From: Sulfitobacter sp. S223 | Lineage (GTDB): Bacteria > Pseudomonadota > Alphaproteobacteria > Rhodobacterales > Rhodobacteraceae | Assembly (NCBI RefSeq): GCF_025143825.1 | Contig: NZ_CP083560.1 | Coordinates: 496,001 to 560,000 of the forward strand | Direction: 5' to 3' | Length of the DNA: 64,000 nucleotides | Shown here: one piece after another, positions 53,906-63,303 of the stretch | Layout of the letters: every line of letters starts with the position of its first letter | How positions within the stretch are numbered: position 1 is the first letter of the stretch | Position numbers and translations under genes: made by a program | Notes under the pieces: generated by a model | Seen by the model: only the letters and a program-made list of their open reading frames with translations | What the model was told of the DNA's origin: nothing | Databases searched by the model: none

Positions 53906-54856
53906 TCAGGCGGGTTCTCGCAAAACACGGGGAACTTTAAATTCTACGTTCTCGATGGCGGTTTCTACCAATTCTTCTGTGACAGTATAGCGTGCTTTGA
54001 ACGCGTCGATTACTTCGTTGATAAGAATTTCGGGGGCAGATGCGCCAGCGGTAATGCCAATGCTGGTGATCCCGTCCAGCGCGCGCCAGTCAATGTCATC
54101 TGCACGTTGGACCAGCTGCGCATAGGCACATCCGGCACGGGACCCAACCTCGACCAGGCGCTTCGAGTTGGAAGAGTTTGGCGCGCCGACCACAAGCATT
54201 GCATCACATTTTGGCGCCATCGCTTTGACGGCCTCCTGCCGGTTGGTCGTAGCGTAGCAGATGTCTTCCTTATGCGGGCCGACAATCGCAGGAAATCGTG
54301 CCCGTAGCGCAGCGACGATATCAGCGGTGTCATCGATGCTGAGCGTGGTTTGGGTGACATAGGCCAGCTTTGTTTCGTCGCGAACTTTGACACGGGTAAC
54401 ATCTTCGGGCGTTTCGACCAGCAACACTTCGCCTTTGGGAAGCTGGCCCATCGTACCTACGGTTTCGGGGTGGCCTTCATGGCCAATCATGATCATCTGC
54501 AAGCCGGCATCGGCGTGGCGCTGGGCCTCTATGTGGACCTTGCTTACCAGCGGGCAGGTCGCGTCTACGTAGACCATGTTGCGCGCCTGCGCGGCGTTGG
54601 GGACTGATTTTGGCACGCCATGGGCCGAAAAGATAACAGGCCGGTCATCGGGGCATTCTGAAAGCTCTTCGACAAACACAGCCCCCTTTTCGCGCAGGCC
54701 GTCGACGACAAATTTGTTATGCACGATTTCATGCCGGACATAGACAGGCGCCCCCCATTTGGTGAGCGCCATCTCGACGATCTTGATCGCGCGGTCGACG
54801 CCTGCGCAAAAGCCGCGGGGTGCGGCAAGATAAAGGGTAAGGGGCGGATTTTTCAT
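53906..54856 (-). CDS. ispH: 4-hydroxy-3-methylbut-2-enyl diphosphate reductase
   Basis: Last step of the MEP isoprenoid pathway, forming IPP and DMAPP. It has 316 residues. The three iron-sulfur cysteines are in [18 protein letters not shown] and [18 protein letters not shown]. The His in [12 protein letters not shown] and SAHGVPKSV and the SNSKRL and GASAPE segments are conserved. It stands alone, with 240 bases of no identified content between it and the LysE gene. Confidence 0.97.
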   Translation of the reverse strand: MKNPPLTLYLAAPRGFCAGVDRAIKIVEMALTKWGAPVYVRHEIVHNKFVVDGLREKGAVFVEELSECPDDRPVIFSAHGVPKSVPNAAQARNMVYVDATCPLVSKVHIEAQRHADAGLQMIMIGHEGHPETVGTMGQLPKGEVLLVETPEDVTRVKVRDETKLAYVTQTTLSIDDTADIVAALRARFPAIVGPHKEDICYATTNRQEAVKAMAPKCDAMLVVGAPNSSNSKRLVEVGSRAGCAYAQLVQRADDIDWRALDGITSIGITAGASAPEILINEVIDAFKARYTVTEELVETAIENVEFKVPRVLREPA

Positions 54857-54936
54857 CGGTTGCTCCGTGATTGGCCTACAGAGGTAAGGTGCGGTTTGCT
54901 TCAGGTCCAGTGCAGAATTGACGCAAATCCGCGGAC

Positions 54937-55689
54937 CTAAACTCTCCTATCGGGCGGAAGCATCAGGGCAGCGGCTTCGCCACGGTTGTGCACACCAAGT
55001 TTGCGGTAGCCATGCTTTGCGTAGTCGGACACGGTATGTACTGAAATATTACAGATTTGGGCTGTTTGTGCGCGTGTCTTTCCCTGTGACAGCAGCATGA
55101 TCACTTCGGCTTCGCGGGGTGTCAGCTTGTCAAAGATTTCCGGAAGCGCTTGCGCCACAAGAGCGGTACGGTTTTCTGCCGTCACCGGCTGCTCTGGGGA
55201 GGCGACAAGCTCTTCGATGCGGCGATGGATGATCATGCAGAAAAGGCGCAATTCGTCCGCCTTGGGCAGGATTTTCTCTGAAAATTCAGTAATATCCATG
55301 CCGTTGCCAAGGATGACGCCACCAAATCGGTCGTTGCCCTTCAAACGCATTGGAATAGCGATCCCCGCGTGAAAGCCCCGCTTCCCTGCACGTTCGATGA
55401 AGGCCCGATCAGCGTCAGTGATATAGGTGTATCTATGATAAAAGGCCGGACCGACCGGCAAGATTTCATAGCTATTGCAGGAATGGATCAGGAAGGGGTC
55501 TTCTGTGGGGGGTGTTTTCTCGTACAGGTCAGGGATATTGCTGAGCGTAAAGGGAGCTTCGAAGTCCTTCGTCACGCTGATGTAAATTGCAAAATCCATT
55601 CCGATCAGCGGCAAGACGTCAAGCAGCCCGTTCCAGACCTCATCAATCGTCTGACCCTTTTCTATTTTTGCGGCTCTATCAACAATCAT
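54937..55689 (-). CDS. LuxR-family solo regulator with divergent N-terminal sensor domain
   Basis: A 250-residue regulator. The C-terminal GerE HTH (about 188-245) reads [20 protein letters not shown] and the N-terminal half has the length of an acyl-homoserine-lactone domain. Asp-Pro of the pocket is present (TEDPFLI), and a Gly is in [10 protein letters not shown], but the aromatic residues that normally hold the lactone are not recognisable. No luxI is nearby. Start 55689 is behind GGAGG. It may sense another ligand. Confidence 0.83.
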   Translation of the reverse strand: MIVDRAAKIEKGQTIDEVWNGLLDVLPLIGMDFAIYISVTKDFEAPFTLSNIPDLYEKTPPTEDPFLIHSCNSYEILPVGPAFYHRYTYITDADRAFIERAGKRGFHAGIAIPMRLKGNDRFGGVILGNGMDITEFSEKILPKADELRLFCMIIHRRIEELVASPEQPVTAENRTALVAQALPEIFDKLTPREAEVIMLLSQGKTRAQTAQICNISVHTVSDYAKHGYRKLGVHNRGEAAALMLPPDRRV

Positions 55690-55707
55690 CAGACGCCTCC
55701 ATCCGCA

Positions 55708-55726
55708 CCCCCCTTTTTAAGGGGGG
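55708..55726 (-). repeat. C6-N7-G6 hairpin upstream of the LuxR solo
   Basis: CCCCCC-TTTTTAA-GGGGGG can fold into a 6-bp G-C stem 19 bases before the LuxR-solo ATG, close to its ribosome site, so it could mask translation. Confidence 0.35.
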
Positions 55727-55828
55727 AGATATGTTTTGTCGAGGATGGTAGTAAAATTTCGGGCCGCGCACTCAGAATGCGTATTGTTGGCCCGCTTGTT
55801 TTGAGATGAGCTAGATTTTTATAACGAC

Positions 55829-55863
55829 AATGCACCGATGCTGTGAAAATGGCTCGGTGCATT
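55829..55863 (-). terminator. Hairpin downstream of the NYN gene
   Basis: Ten-bp perfect stem AATGCACCGA/TCGGTGCATT with a 15-base loop, 41 bases beyond the NYN gene stop. The following minus-strand sequence has only a weak T tract, so terminator function is probable but not certain. Confidence 0.5.
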
Positions 55864-55903
55864 ATTCTTTGGTCTGCTTCTCGTTGGCATTTTCTGCCGT
55901 CAG

Positions 55904-56461
55904 TCAGGTTGTTGGGGTGTTGTCGGGCACTTCACGCGGAGGGCGGCCGATTACATCACGCAAATCGTCCAATTCAATGAAGTTGTCTGCCTGACGACGC
56001 AGTTCGTCTGAAATCATCGGAGGCTGGCTGCGGATAGTTGAAACCACTGACACGCGCACACCTTGTCGTTGAAGGCTTTCAACTAGTGGTCGGAAATCTC
56101 CATCACCGGAGAAAATGACGATGTGATCAAGGTGGGGAGCAAGCTCCATTGCATCGACTGCCAATTCGATGTCCATGTTGCCTTTTACTTTGCGTCGCCC
56201 CATGCTGTCGGTGTATTCTTTAGCTGCTTTGGTGACCATTGAGTAACCATTATAGTGCAGCCAATCTACCAACGGGCGGATCGGAGAATATTCATCATTC
56301 TCTAGCAAAGCAGTGTAGTAGAAAGCGCGCAAAAGCTTTCCCCGGCGCATGAACTCAGACCGCAACAGCTTGTAATCTATGTCAAAGCCAAGCGTCTTGC
56401 CTGCCGCGTAAAGATTGGAGCCGTCGATGAAGAGAGCTAGCCGCTCGTCTTTGTAAAACAT
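55904..56461 (-). CDS. NYN-domain (LabA-like) putative RNase
   Basis: A 185-residue PIN-like NYN protein. Acidic metal-site residues are in LALFIDGSNLYAA (Asp), VKGNMDIELAVDAME (two Asp) and IVIFSGDGDFRPLVESL (Asp pair). These fit a single-strand RNA nuclease of the LabA/DUF88 type. The gene is divergent from folK. Target RNA unknown. Confidence 0.88.
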   Translation of the reverse strand: MFYKDERLALFIDGSNLYAAGKTLGFDIDYKLLRSEFMRRGKLLRAFYYTALLENDEYSPIRPLVDWLHYNGYSMVTKAAKEYTDSMGRRKVKGNMDIELAVDAMELAPHLDHIVIFSGDGDFRPLVESLQRQGVRVSVVSTIRSQPPMISDELRRQADNFIELDDLRDVIGRPPREVPDNTPTT

Positions 56462-56564
56462 ATAAAGTCCTCAAATTTAGGAGCGTAGTGCAGTACATTT
56501 TCAAATACGTCAAATGGGAATTGTGGTACCGATAATCAGCTTATGGATAGTTCTTATATACTTT

Positions 56565-56604
56565 CGGATATTTGAACCTATCCGTAGTTTTTTCGGGCTA
56601 TCCG
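56565..56604 (+). promoter_or_regulatory. Inverted and direct TATCCG repeats upstream of folK
   Basis: CGGATA (56565-56570), TATCCG (56579-56584) and TATCCG again (56599-56604) surround a T6 tract at 56588-56593. The first two can pair as a 6-bp stem just before the T run, a terminator or attenuator-like layout. Alternatively the three half-sites form an operator between the divergent NYN and folK genes. Confidence 0.4.
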
Positions 56605-56635
56605 AATAGAATGACAGGTATTGCTGGAGAATGTC

Positions 56636-57226
56636 ATGGGGAAAATTGTTGATAGATCTGCGGCGGCAGACATCAGCTACTTGATTGCGTTGGGTTCTAA
56701 CGTTGGTGTCGATGAAATCGGACCTGCCGAAGTGCTTGAACGCGCATTGATTTCCCTTCGAGACAGAGGCTTTGTGATTCGCGCCCAAAGCCGGTTTTTT
56801 CAAACACCAGCTTTTCCGGAAGGCTCTGGTCCGGATTTCGTGAATGCGGCAGCTGTGCTTGGGTCGGCGTGGTCTCCAGACCGTGCGCTGTTAGAATTGC
56901 ATGCGGTCGAGGCTGATCTTGGACGGCGGCGTGAGCTTCGCTGGGGCGCACGCACGTTGGATCTGGATATGATTGCAGCGGAAGATTTGGTGTTGCCGAA
57001 TGCCCAAACACACCAATACTGGCGTGAGATGCCGCTTGAGACACAAAAAAGCGCCGCGCCGGAGGAGTTGATCCTGCCTCATCCCCGTTTGGCGGAGCGT
57101 GCCTTTGTCCTGGTGCCGATGCTTGATGTCGCCCCTGATTGGCGCCATCCAGTGACCGGACTAAGCATCAAGCAGATGCATGACGCATTGCCGCAGGCGA
57201 TGCGCGATGAGGTGCTTGCGCTATAA
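56636..57226 (+). CDS. folK: 2-amino-4-hydroxy-6-hydroxymethyldihydropteridine diphosphokinase
   Basis: Pyrophosphorylates the pterin precursor of folate. It has 196 residues. Landmarks are YLIALGSNVG, SRFFQTPAFPEGSGPDFVNAA, ELHAVEADLGRRRELRWGAR and TLDLDMIAAEDL (the metal Asp pair). Compared with E. coli HppK it carries an insertion (QTHQYWREMPLETQKSAAPE) before ILPHPRLAERAFVL. ATG 56636 is spaced well from GGAG; an upstream TTG is less likely. Confidence 0.94.
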   Translation: MGKIVDRSAAADISYLIALGSNVGVDEIGPAEVLERALISLRDRGFVIRAQSRFFQTPAFPEGSGPDFVNAAAVLGSAWSPDRALLELHAVEADLGRRRELRWGARTLDLDMIAAEDLVLPNAQTHQYWREMPLETQKSAAPEELILPHPRLAERAFVLVPMLDVAPDWRHPVTGLSIKQMHDALPQAMRDEVLAL

Positions 57227-57296
57227 TACCTGCTTGTAAATCGGGGCGAACGGGCCTAGGTAGCGTTTTCCAGCAGATATTTTATTGGAGCGTCCA

Positions 57297-57650
57297 ATGG
57301 CCCGCGTAACCGTCGAAGATTGTGTTGATAAAGTCCCGAACCGGTTTGAGCTGGTGATGCTCGCGGCTCACCGCGCGCGTGAGATTTCCGCAGGTTCTGC
57401 TGTAACTGTAGACCGTGACAACGATAAAAACCCTGTGGTTTCGCTGCGCGAGATCGCGGATGAAACGCAGTCCGCCGATGATCTGCGCGAGCGTCTGATC
57501 GAAAGCAACCAGAACCAGATCGAAGTTGATGAGCCCGAAGAAGACGCAATGGCGATTCTTATGGGCGCCGAGCAGGACAAGCCGGAAGAAGACAGCATGT
57601 CCGAAGAAATGCTTTTGCGGCAGTTGATGGCTGCGCAAGGGCAGGGGTGA
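57297..57650 (+). CDS. rpoZ: RNA polymerase omega subunit
   Basis: A 117-residue omega subunit: [20 protein letters not shown] and [11 protein letters not shown] are conserved, with a longer acidic alphaproteobacterial tail. It lies just before relA/spoT, a widespread arrangement. This fits omega's part in the ppGpp site of RNA polymerase, though residues of that site were not checked. Confidence 0.96.
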   Translation: MARVTVEDCVDKVPNRFELVMLAAHRAREISAGSAVTVDRDNDKNPVVSLREIADETQSADDLRERLIESNQNQIEVDEPEEDAMAILMGAEQDKPEEDSMSEEMLLRQLMAAQGQG

Positions 57651-57693
57651 TTGCGGCGGGAATGACCGTTCCGCTTGAGGGCTGAGGCAGATA

Positions 57694-59847
57694 ATGACAA
57701 CCACTGCCGATGACCTTGTCACATTGGTTCGCGGGTTCAATCCCAAAACAAACGAAGCGTCGATCCGCGCGGCATATGCCTACGGTGAGCGCATGCATGA
57801 AGGGCAGTTCCGGCACTCCGGTGAGCCCTACTTTACCCATCCTGTAGCTGTTGCCGCCATTTTGGCCTCGCAACAGCTGGATGACGCCACCATTATCACA
57901 GCACTTTTGCACGATACTATTGAAGACACGCCCGCTTCTTATGCAGAAGTGCAGGAGAAGTTTGGTAAAGAGGTCGCTGAATTGGTGGACGGGGTCACGA
58001 AGCTGACCAATCTTCAGCTGAACTCTTCCGAGACCAAGCAGGCCGAGAACTTCCGCAAGCTATTCATGGCGATGTCCAAGGATCTGCGGGTTATTCTGGT
58101 GAAGCTTTCGGACCGGTTGCACAACATGCGCACGATCAAGGCGATGCGTCCCGAAAAGCAGGCGCAGAAAGCGCGTGAAACCATGGATATCTATGCGCCT
58201 CTTGCAGGCCGAATGGGTATGCAGTGGATGCGCGAAGAGCTTGAAGATCTGGCTTTTCGGGTTCTCAACTCCGAAGCGCGCCATTCCATCATGCGCCGGT
58301 TTATCATGCTCCAGAAAGAGACCGGGGATGTCATCTCGCGGATCACGACGGATATGCGTAAGGAACTAGCCAAGGCAGGGATGGAAGCCGAGGTTTTCGG
58401 CCGTGCCAAAAAACCCTATTCGATTTGGCGTAAGATGGAAGAAAAGGAGCAGTCGTTCTCTCGGTTATCTGACATCTACGGATTTCGTGTGATTACGGAC
58501 AGTGAGGAAGACTGCTACCGTGCGCTGGGTGCAATCCACCGTCGCTGGCGCGCCGTGCCGGGGCGCTTTAAAGATTATATCAGTCAGCCAAAAACGAATG
58601 GATATCGTTCCATCCATACTACGGTTTCGGGCCGTGATGGTAAGCGGGTCGAGGTGCAGATCAGGACACGCCAGATGCATGACGTCGCAGAGACAGGCGT
58701 TGCGGCGCATTGGTCCTACCGCGACGGTGTCCGCTCAAAGAACCCCTTTGCGGTTGATCCGGTTAAGTGGATTGCGCAACTGACAGAACAGTTCAACGGC
58801 GAGGACGATCACGAAGACTTCCTCGAAGCGGTCAAGCTTGAGATGTATACCGACAAGGTATTCTGCTTCACGCCCAAGGGCGAAGTGATCAAGCTGCCGC
58901 GCGGCGCCACGCCGATCGATTTCGCCTATGCCATCCACACGCGTATCGGCTCTGCCTGTGTGGGGGCCAAGATTGACGGGCTGCGCGTGCCGTTGTGGAC
59001 CCGCGTGAAGAACGGTCAATCGGTTGAGATCATCACAGCTGAAGGTCAGACGCCGCAGGCCACGTGGCTGGATATCGCGACGACGGGCAAGGCCAAGACG
59101 GCCATTCGCCGCTCCTTGCGTGAAGTTGATCGCGCACGGTTTATCAAGTTGGGCCGCGAATTGGCACGGTCAGCGTTTGAACATGTTGGAAAAAGAGCAA
59201 CGGACAAGGTGTTGGCGACTGCGGCGCGGGCGTTGCGTGTTGGCGGTGTGGACAACCTGTTGGAGCAACTGGGCAGTTCAAACCGCACAGGCCGCGAGGT
59301 CGTTAGCGCGGTCTACCCCGAGCTTGGTTTGGTGACCGGCGAGGAAGTGGATCGCAAGCGTGCGGTTATCGGGCTTGAACCGGGGCAATCCTTTGACCGC
59401 GCATCCTGTTGTGAGCCGCTGCCAGGCGAACGTATCGTCGGGATTACATTCCGCGGCAAGGGCGTGACCCTGCACGCGATTGATTGCGACAGATTGAGCG
59501 ACTACGAAGAGCAACCTGATCGCTGGCTGGATCTACGCTGGCATGACGGCAGCCATCCCGCCGTCTACGGTGCCACCCTTGAACTGACGGTCGCAAATGA
59601 CCGAGGTGTTCTGGGACGCATCTGCACCTTGATCGGTGAAGCAGGCGCAAACATCGCAGACTTGAACTTTGTTGAGCGGAAACAGGACTTTTTCCGGGTG
59701 TTGGTGCATGTTGAGTTGCGCGATGCTGCACAGCTTCATTCGCTGATGCTGACGTTGGAGGCCGAAAACGATGTCGCTGCGATCAACAGATATCGCAACG
59801 TGCATGCGGTCGGGGACAGCGTAGCGGCGGGAGGACATCTGCCGTGA
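57694..59847 (+). CDS. Bifunctional (p)ppGpp synthase/hydrolase RelA/SpoT
   Basis: A 717-residue Rsh enzyme, the single long RelA/SpoT homologue usual in alphaproteobacteria. The hydrolase HD site is intact (FTHPVAVAAIL, TALLHDTIEDT near residues 69-80). The synthetase domain at about 235-350 has SDIYGFRVI and NGYRSIHTTV. TGS (near 390-450) and a C-terminal ACT domain (640-717) follow. Both activities are expected. It overlaps the DUF2062 gene by 4 bases (GTGA). Confidence 0.95.
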   Translation: MTTTADDLVTLVRGFNPKTNEASIRAAYAYGERMHEGQFRHSGEPYFTHPVAVAAILASQQLDDATIITALLHDTIEDTPASYAEVQEKFGKEVAELVDGVTKLTNLQLNSSETKQAENFRKLFMAMSKDLRVILVKLSDRLHNMRTIKAMRPEKQAQKARETMDIYAPLAGRMGMQWMREELEDLAFRVLNSEARHSIMRRFIMLQKETGDVISRITTDMRKELAKAGMEAEVFGRAKKPYSIWRKMEEKEQSFSRLSDIYGFRVITDSEEDCYRALGAIHRRWRAVPGRFKDYISQPKTNGYRSIHTTVSGRDGKRVEVQIRTRQMHDVAETGVAAHWSYRDGVRSKNPFAVDPVKWIAQLTEQFNGEDDHEDFLEAVKLEMYTDKVFCFTPKGEVIKLPRGATPIDFAYAIHTRIGSACVGAKIDGLRVPLWTRVKNGQSVEIITAEGQTPQATWLDIATTGKAKTAIRRSLREVDRARFIKLGRELARSAFEHVGKRATDKVLATAARALRVGGVDNLLEQLGSSNRTGREVVSAVYPELGLVTGEEVDRKRAVIGLEPGQSFDRASCCEPLPGERIVGITFRGKGVTLHAIDCDRLSDYEEQPDRWLDLRWHDGSHPAVYGATLELTVANDRGVLGRICTLIGEAGANIADLNFVERKQDFFRVLVHVELRDAAQLHSLMLTLEAENDVAAINRYRNVHAVGDSVAAGGHLP

Positions 59848-60527
59848 TCTTCAAGCGCCGTGATCCGAAATCACTTGGCCGCGCGATGGCCGAGTTTCTT
59901 TGGCCGCGCGGTGGTTGGGCGCGGGCTTTCCACTATGTCAAACACCGGATGCGCCGCTTGCCCGACAGTCCCGAGCGGATCGCCCGTGGAATATGGGCGG
60001 GGGTATTCATTACCTTCACGCCGTTGTTCGGGATGCACTTTCTGTTTGCCGTCCTGATTGCAAAGGCAATGAAGGGGAATATTCTTGCATCCCTGATGGC
60101 GACATTTGTGGGCAACCCTCTGACATTTCTGTTCATCGCGCTGTCTTCTCTAAAGTCTGGCCACTGGATATTGGGAACCGAGCTACAAGAAGGCGAATTG
60201 CGCGCGCTGAGCCGCAAGTTTTCGGATGCGGGTAGTGACCTTTGGCACAATGTCATTTCCATTTTCACATCGGACAACATGGACTGGTCAGGTCTGGCGA
60301 TCTTTTCACGGGATGTCTTTTATCCCTATTTGATCGGCGGCATTGTGTCCGGTATCTTCTTCGCGACACTGGGTTATTATTTGGCTGTGCCGGTTTTGCG
60401 GGCATACCAAAAGCGTCGCAGAGGCCTGATCAAGGCAAAATTCGAGGCGCTAAAAGCAAAAACTGCCGCGAAAGCCGAAGAGAAGAAGCTGGCTGCAAAA
60501 GATAAAAAGGAAAGAGCGAATGGCTGA
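59844..60527 (+). CDS. DUF2062 family membrane protein
   Basis: A 227-residue protein, GTG start. SPERIARGIWAGVFITFTPL and NPLTFLFIALSS mark DUF2062, with three or four helices and a strongly basic cytoplasmic tail (KAKFEALKAKTAAKAEEKKL). Function unknown. It overlaps pdxJ by 8 bases. Confidence 0.87.
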   Translation: MIFKRRDPKSLGRAMAEFLWPRGGWARAFHYVKHRMRRLPDSPERIARGIWAGVFITFTPLFGMHFLFAVLIAKAMKGNILASLMATFVGNPLTFLFIALSSLKSGHWILGTELQEGELRALSRKFSDAGSDLWHNVISIFTSDNMDWSGLAIFSRDVFYPYLIGGIVSGIFFATLGYYLAVPVLRAYQKRRRGLIKAKFEALKAKTAAKAEEKKLAAKDKKERANG

Positions 60528-61272
60528 TAAGAGCAAGCTTCGTTTGGGCGTAAATATTGACCATGTCGCAACGGTGCGTAACGCACGTGGTGGCAATACG
60601 CCTGACCCTTTGCGCGCGGCCCGTATCGCGCAAGAGGCTGGCGCGGATGGCATTACAGCACACCTGCGCGAGGACCGTCGCCACATTTCGGATGCGGACA
60701 TTGAGGGCCTTATGGAAATTTTGACTGTTCCGCTGAACTTTGAAATGGCCGCTACTCAAGAGATGCAAGAAATTGCCCTGCGTCATAAGCCGCATGCGGT
60801 TTGCATTGTGCCTGAAAAGCGCGAGGAACGGACAACCGAAGGCGGTCTTGAAGTCGCGCGCGAAGAGAACCGGTTGGCCCATTTTATCGCGCCATTGCGT
60901 GAGGCAGGCAGCCGCGTGTCGATCTTCATCGCGGCAGAACAGCGCCAGATCGAGGCGGCGCACCGTATTGGTGCCCAAGTGATTGAGCTTCACTCAGGTG
61001 CGTATTGCGATGCCTACCATGAGGGCCGTTTCGAGCAGGCAGAGCTGGAATTGGGCAAGCTGCGCGACATGTCGACATTTGCGCATGATTTGGGTCTTGA
61101 GGTGCATGTCGGTCACGGTTTGACCTATGACACAGTGACCCCTGTCGCAGCCTTTCCCGAGGTGATGGAACTTAACATCGGGCATTTCCTGATCGGTGAG
61201 GCAATTTTCCTGGGACTTGAGCCTGCCATCGCTGAGATGCGCCGGTTGATGGATGAGGCGCGCGCCGTCTAA
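60520..61272 (+). CDS. pdxJ: Pyridoxine 5'-phosphate synthase
   Basis: Condenses deoxyxylulose 5-phosphate with 3-amino-2-oxopropyl phosphate. It has 250 residues. LGVNIDHVATVRNARGG, the RHIS segment in REDRRHISDADI, PEKREERTTEGGL and HVGHGLTYDTV are family marks. It sits in the frequently seen order pdxJ-acpS-lepB-rnc-era. Confidence 0.97.
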   Translation: MADKSKLRLGVNIDHVATVRNARGGNTPDPLRAARIAQEAGADGITAHLREDRRHISDADIEGLMEILTVPLNFEMAATQEMQEIALRHKPHAVCIVPEKREERTTEGGLEVAREENRLAHFIAPLREAGSRVSIFIAAEQRQIEAAHRIGAQVIELHSGAYCDAYHEGRFEQAELELGKLRDMSTFAHDLGLEVHVGHGLTYDTVTPVAAFPEVMELNIGHFLIGEAIFLGLEPAIAEMRRLMDEARAV

Positions 61273-61315
61273 AGGTTTCGCCGACGGGTAGCTTTCTATT
61301 GAACGAGGATACGCG

Positions 61316-61717
61316 ATGATTTTGGGCATTGGCACGGATCTGGCGAACATCGAGCGTATCCAAGGCACGCTGGACCGATTTGGCGACCGCTTTCGTAACC
61401 GTGTTTTCACGCCGATAGAGCAGGCGAAGGCCGAACGTCGTGTGGATGTTGCAGGGACCTACGCCAAACGCTGGGCCGCAAAAGAGGCGTGCTCAAAGGC
61501 ACTTGGAACGGGGCTTCGTATGGGGATCAGCTGGCGCGATATGGCTGTAAGCAACTTGCATACCGGTCAGCCTGTTATGGAAGTGACGGGATGGGCTGCT
61601 GACCGACTGGCTACCATGACACCGGAGGGGCATGAGGCGATCATTCATGTGACACTGACCGACGATCACCCTTGGGCGCAGGCATTTGTCGTGATCGAGG
61701 CGCGGCAGCTCGGCTGA
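61316..61717 (+). CDS. acpS: Holo-[acyl-carrier-protein] synthase
   Basis: Transfers 4'-phosphopantetheine to ACP. It has 133 residues. Mg2+ and CoA ligands are in [15 protein letters not shown] (Asp8) and [17 protein letters not shown] (Glu and Lys). The spacing to pdxJ is 43 bases. Confidence 0.96.
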   Translation: MILGIGTDLANIERIQGTLDRFGDRFRNRVFTPIEQAKAERRVDVAGTYAKRWAAKEACSKALGTGLRMGISWRDMAVSNLHTGQPVMEVTGWAADRLATMTPEGHEAIIHVTLTDDHPWAQAFVVIEARQLG

Positions 61718-61783
61718 TGCGCACCTTGACACCGCGCGCTGCCCTGCGCATGTAACCCTGACAAAACACGCTAGGAGCGCCGG

Positions 61784-62620
61784 ATGGCCAAGACCGAAAA
61801 GACAGGCAACCCGATTGTCGAAACGATCAAGACTGTTGTCTATGCGTTGTTGATTGCAGGTGTCTTCCGCACCCTGTTTTTCCAGCCATTCTGGATACCT
61901 TCCGGCTCAATGAAAGAGACGTTGCTGATCGGTGACTTCGTTTTTGTGAACAAGATGGCGTACGGCTATTCCTATGCCTCCTGCCCAAGTGTGATCATCC
62001 CCAGTGTTGGCATAAATGTAGATGCGAAAAAGCTATGTGGCGTTTTTGACGGCGACAACACGCGCCTGTTCGGTAGCGAGCCAGAGCGCGGCGACGTGGT
62101 GGTTTTCAGGCATCCGATTTCCGGTCGCGACTATATCAAACGTTTGATCGGTTTGCCCGGTGATCAAATTCAGATCACTGACGGTATCGTCCAGATCAAC
62201 GGTGTGGCCGCACCCCAAGAACCCGCGGGCAACTTCGAAGAGCTGATGGAGCTGCAGGGCCCACAAGGTCTGCGTCCACGTTGCGCCAACGGCGCAGTAG
62301 GCCAAGGTGGCATATGTAGCAAGGATCGTGCGATTGAAACCTTGCCCAACGGCGTGAGCCATGTGGTGCTTAACATCGGCCCTCAAGCCTCTGATCGCAC
62401 CGGCGTCTACACGGTTCCAGAGGGTAACTACTTTTTCATGGGCGATAATCGCGATAACTCTGCTGACAGCCGTTTGGCGCAGACAGCCGGAGGCGTTGGT
62501 TTCGTGCCGTTTGAAAACCTGATTGGCCGCGCTGACCGGATTGTGTTCAGCTCTGGTGGACGTTCGATGCTGTTCTTCTGGACGTGGCGCGGCGATCGCT
62601 TCTTCAAAGCGATCAAGTGA
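61784..62620 (+). CDS. lepB: Signal peptidase I
   Basis: A membrane-bound Ser/Lys protease of 278 residues. One N-terminal helix (14-33) precedes the active site: Ser42 in [14 protein letters not shown] and Lys119 in [25 protein letters not shown] is the conserved box near residue 222. A segment with two cysteines ([14 protein letters not shown]) lies in the variable domain. Its stop overlaps the rnc GTG start (GTGA). Confidence 0.96.
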   Translation: MAKTEKTGNPIVETIKTVVYALLIAGVFRTLFFQPFWIPSGSMKETLLIGDFVFVNKMAYGYSYASCPSVIIPSVGINVDAKKLCGVFDGDNTRLFGSEPERGDVVVFRHPISGRDYIKRLIGLPGDQIQITDGIVQINGVAAPQEPAGNFEELMELQGPQGLRPRCANGAVGQGGICSKDRAIETLPNGVSHVVLNIGPQASDRTGVYTVPEGNYFFMGDNRDNSADSRLAQTAGGVGFVPFENLIGRADRIVFSSGGRSMLFFWTWRGDRFFKAIK

Positions 62621-63303
62621 AGCTCTCTGCTGAACTCAAAGCGTTCGAGAAACGCCTTGGTTATACGTTCGAGGCACCCAGGCTGCTGAGCGAAGCGGTA
62701 ACCCACGCCTCGATGTCTACGGCAAACCGTGACGACAATCAGCGCTTGGAGTTTCTGGGCGACCGTGTTCTGGGTCTGGTAATGGCAGAGGCGCTGTTGG
62801 CGCTCGATACAAAAGCCTCAGAGGGTCAGTTGGCCCCGCGCTTTAACGCTCTGGTGCGCAAAGAAGCCTGCGCCGATGTTGCGCGTGAGATCGACATCGG
62901 CGCAGTGTTGCGGCTTGGTCGGTCCGAGATGCTGTCAGGCGGGCGGCGCAAGCAGGCGCTACTGGGCGATGCCATGGAGGCGGTGATTGCGGCGGTTTAC
63001 CTTGACGGTGGCTTTGACGCGGCACGCGCGTTGGTGTTGCGTTTGTGGGGTTCGCGGACGACGTCTGTCAAAGAGGACGCGCGCGATGCTAAAACATCCT
63101 TGCAGGAGTGGGCGCAGGCCCGCGGGCTAGAGCCACCTGCCTACGTATTGACGAAGCGGAGCGGACCGGACCACGCTCCGATATTCACAATCGCAGCGCG
63201 CTTGTCCACTGGACAGACCGCAAGTGCGACAGCGGGCGCCAAGCGCGCCGCAGAACAAGACGCCGCAGCATCGCTGCTGGCGCAATTGGAGCGAGACACA
63301 TGA
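62617..63303 (+). CDS. rnc: Ribonuclease III
   Basis: Cuts double-stranded RNA, including rRNA precursors. It has 228 residues. The catalytic signature reads [14 protein letters not shown] near residues 38-51, and the second acidic pair is in [19 protein letters not shown] double-strand RNA-binding domain begins near residue 150 ([14 protein letters not shown]). GTG 62617 gives the usual N-terminus; an earlier in-frame start would lie inside lepB. It overlaps era by 4 bases. Confidence 0.96.
   Translation: MKLSAELKAFEKRLGYTFEAPRLLSEAVTHASMSTANRDDNQRLEFLGDRVLGLVMAEALLALDTKASEGQLAPRFNALVRKEACADVAREIDIGAVLRLGRSEMLSGGRRKQALLGDAMEAVIAAVYLDGGFDAARALVLRLWGSRTTSVKEDARDAKTSLQEWAQARGLEPPAYVLTKRSGPDHAPIFTIAARLSTGQTASATAGAKRAAEQDAAASLLAQLERDT

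Noticed and set aside
61717-61755. Twelve-codon frame overlapping the acpS stop (TGATG)
   Set aside because: Too short and compositionally unremarkable; no ribosome site of its own and no hydrophobic or motif content.
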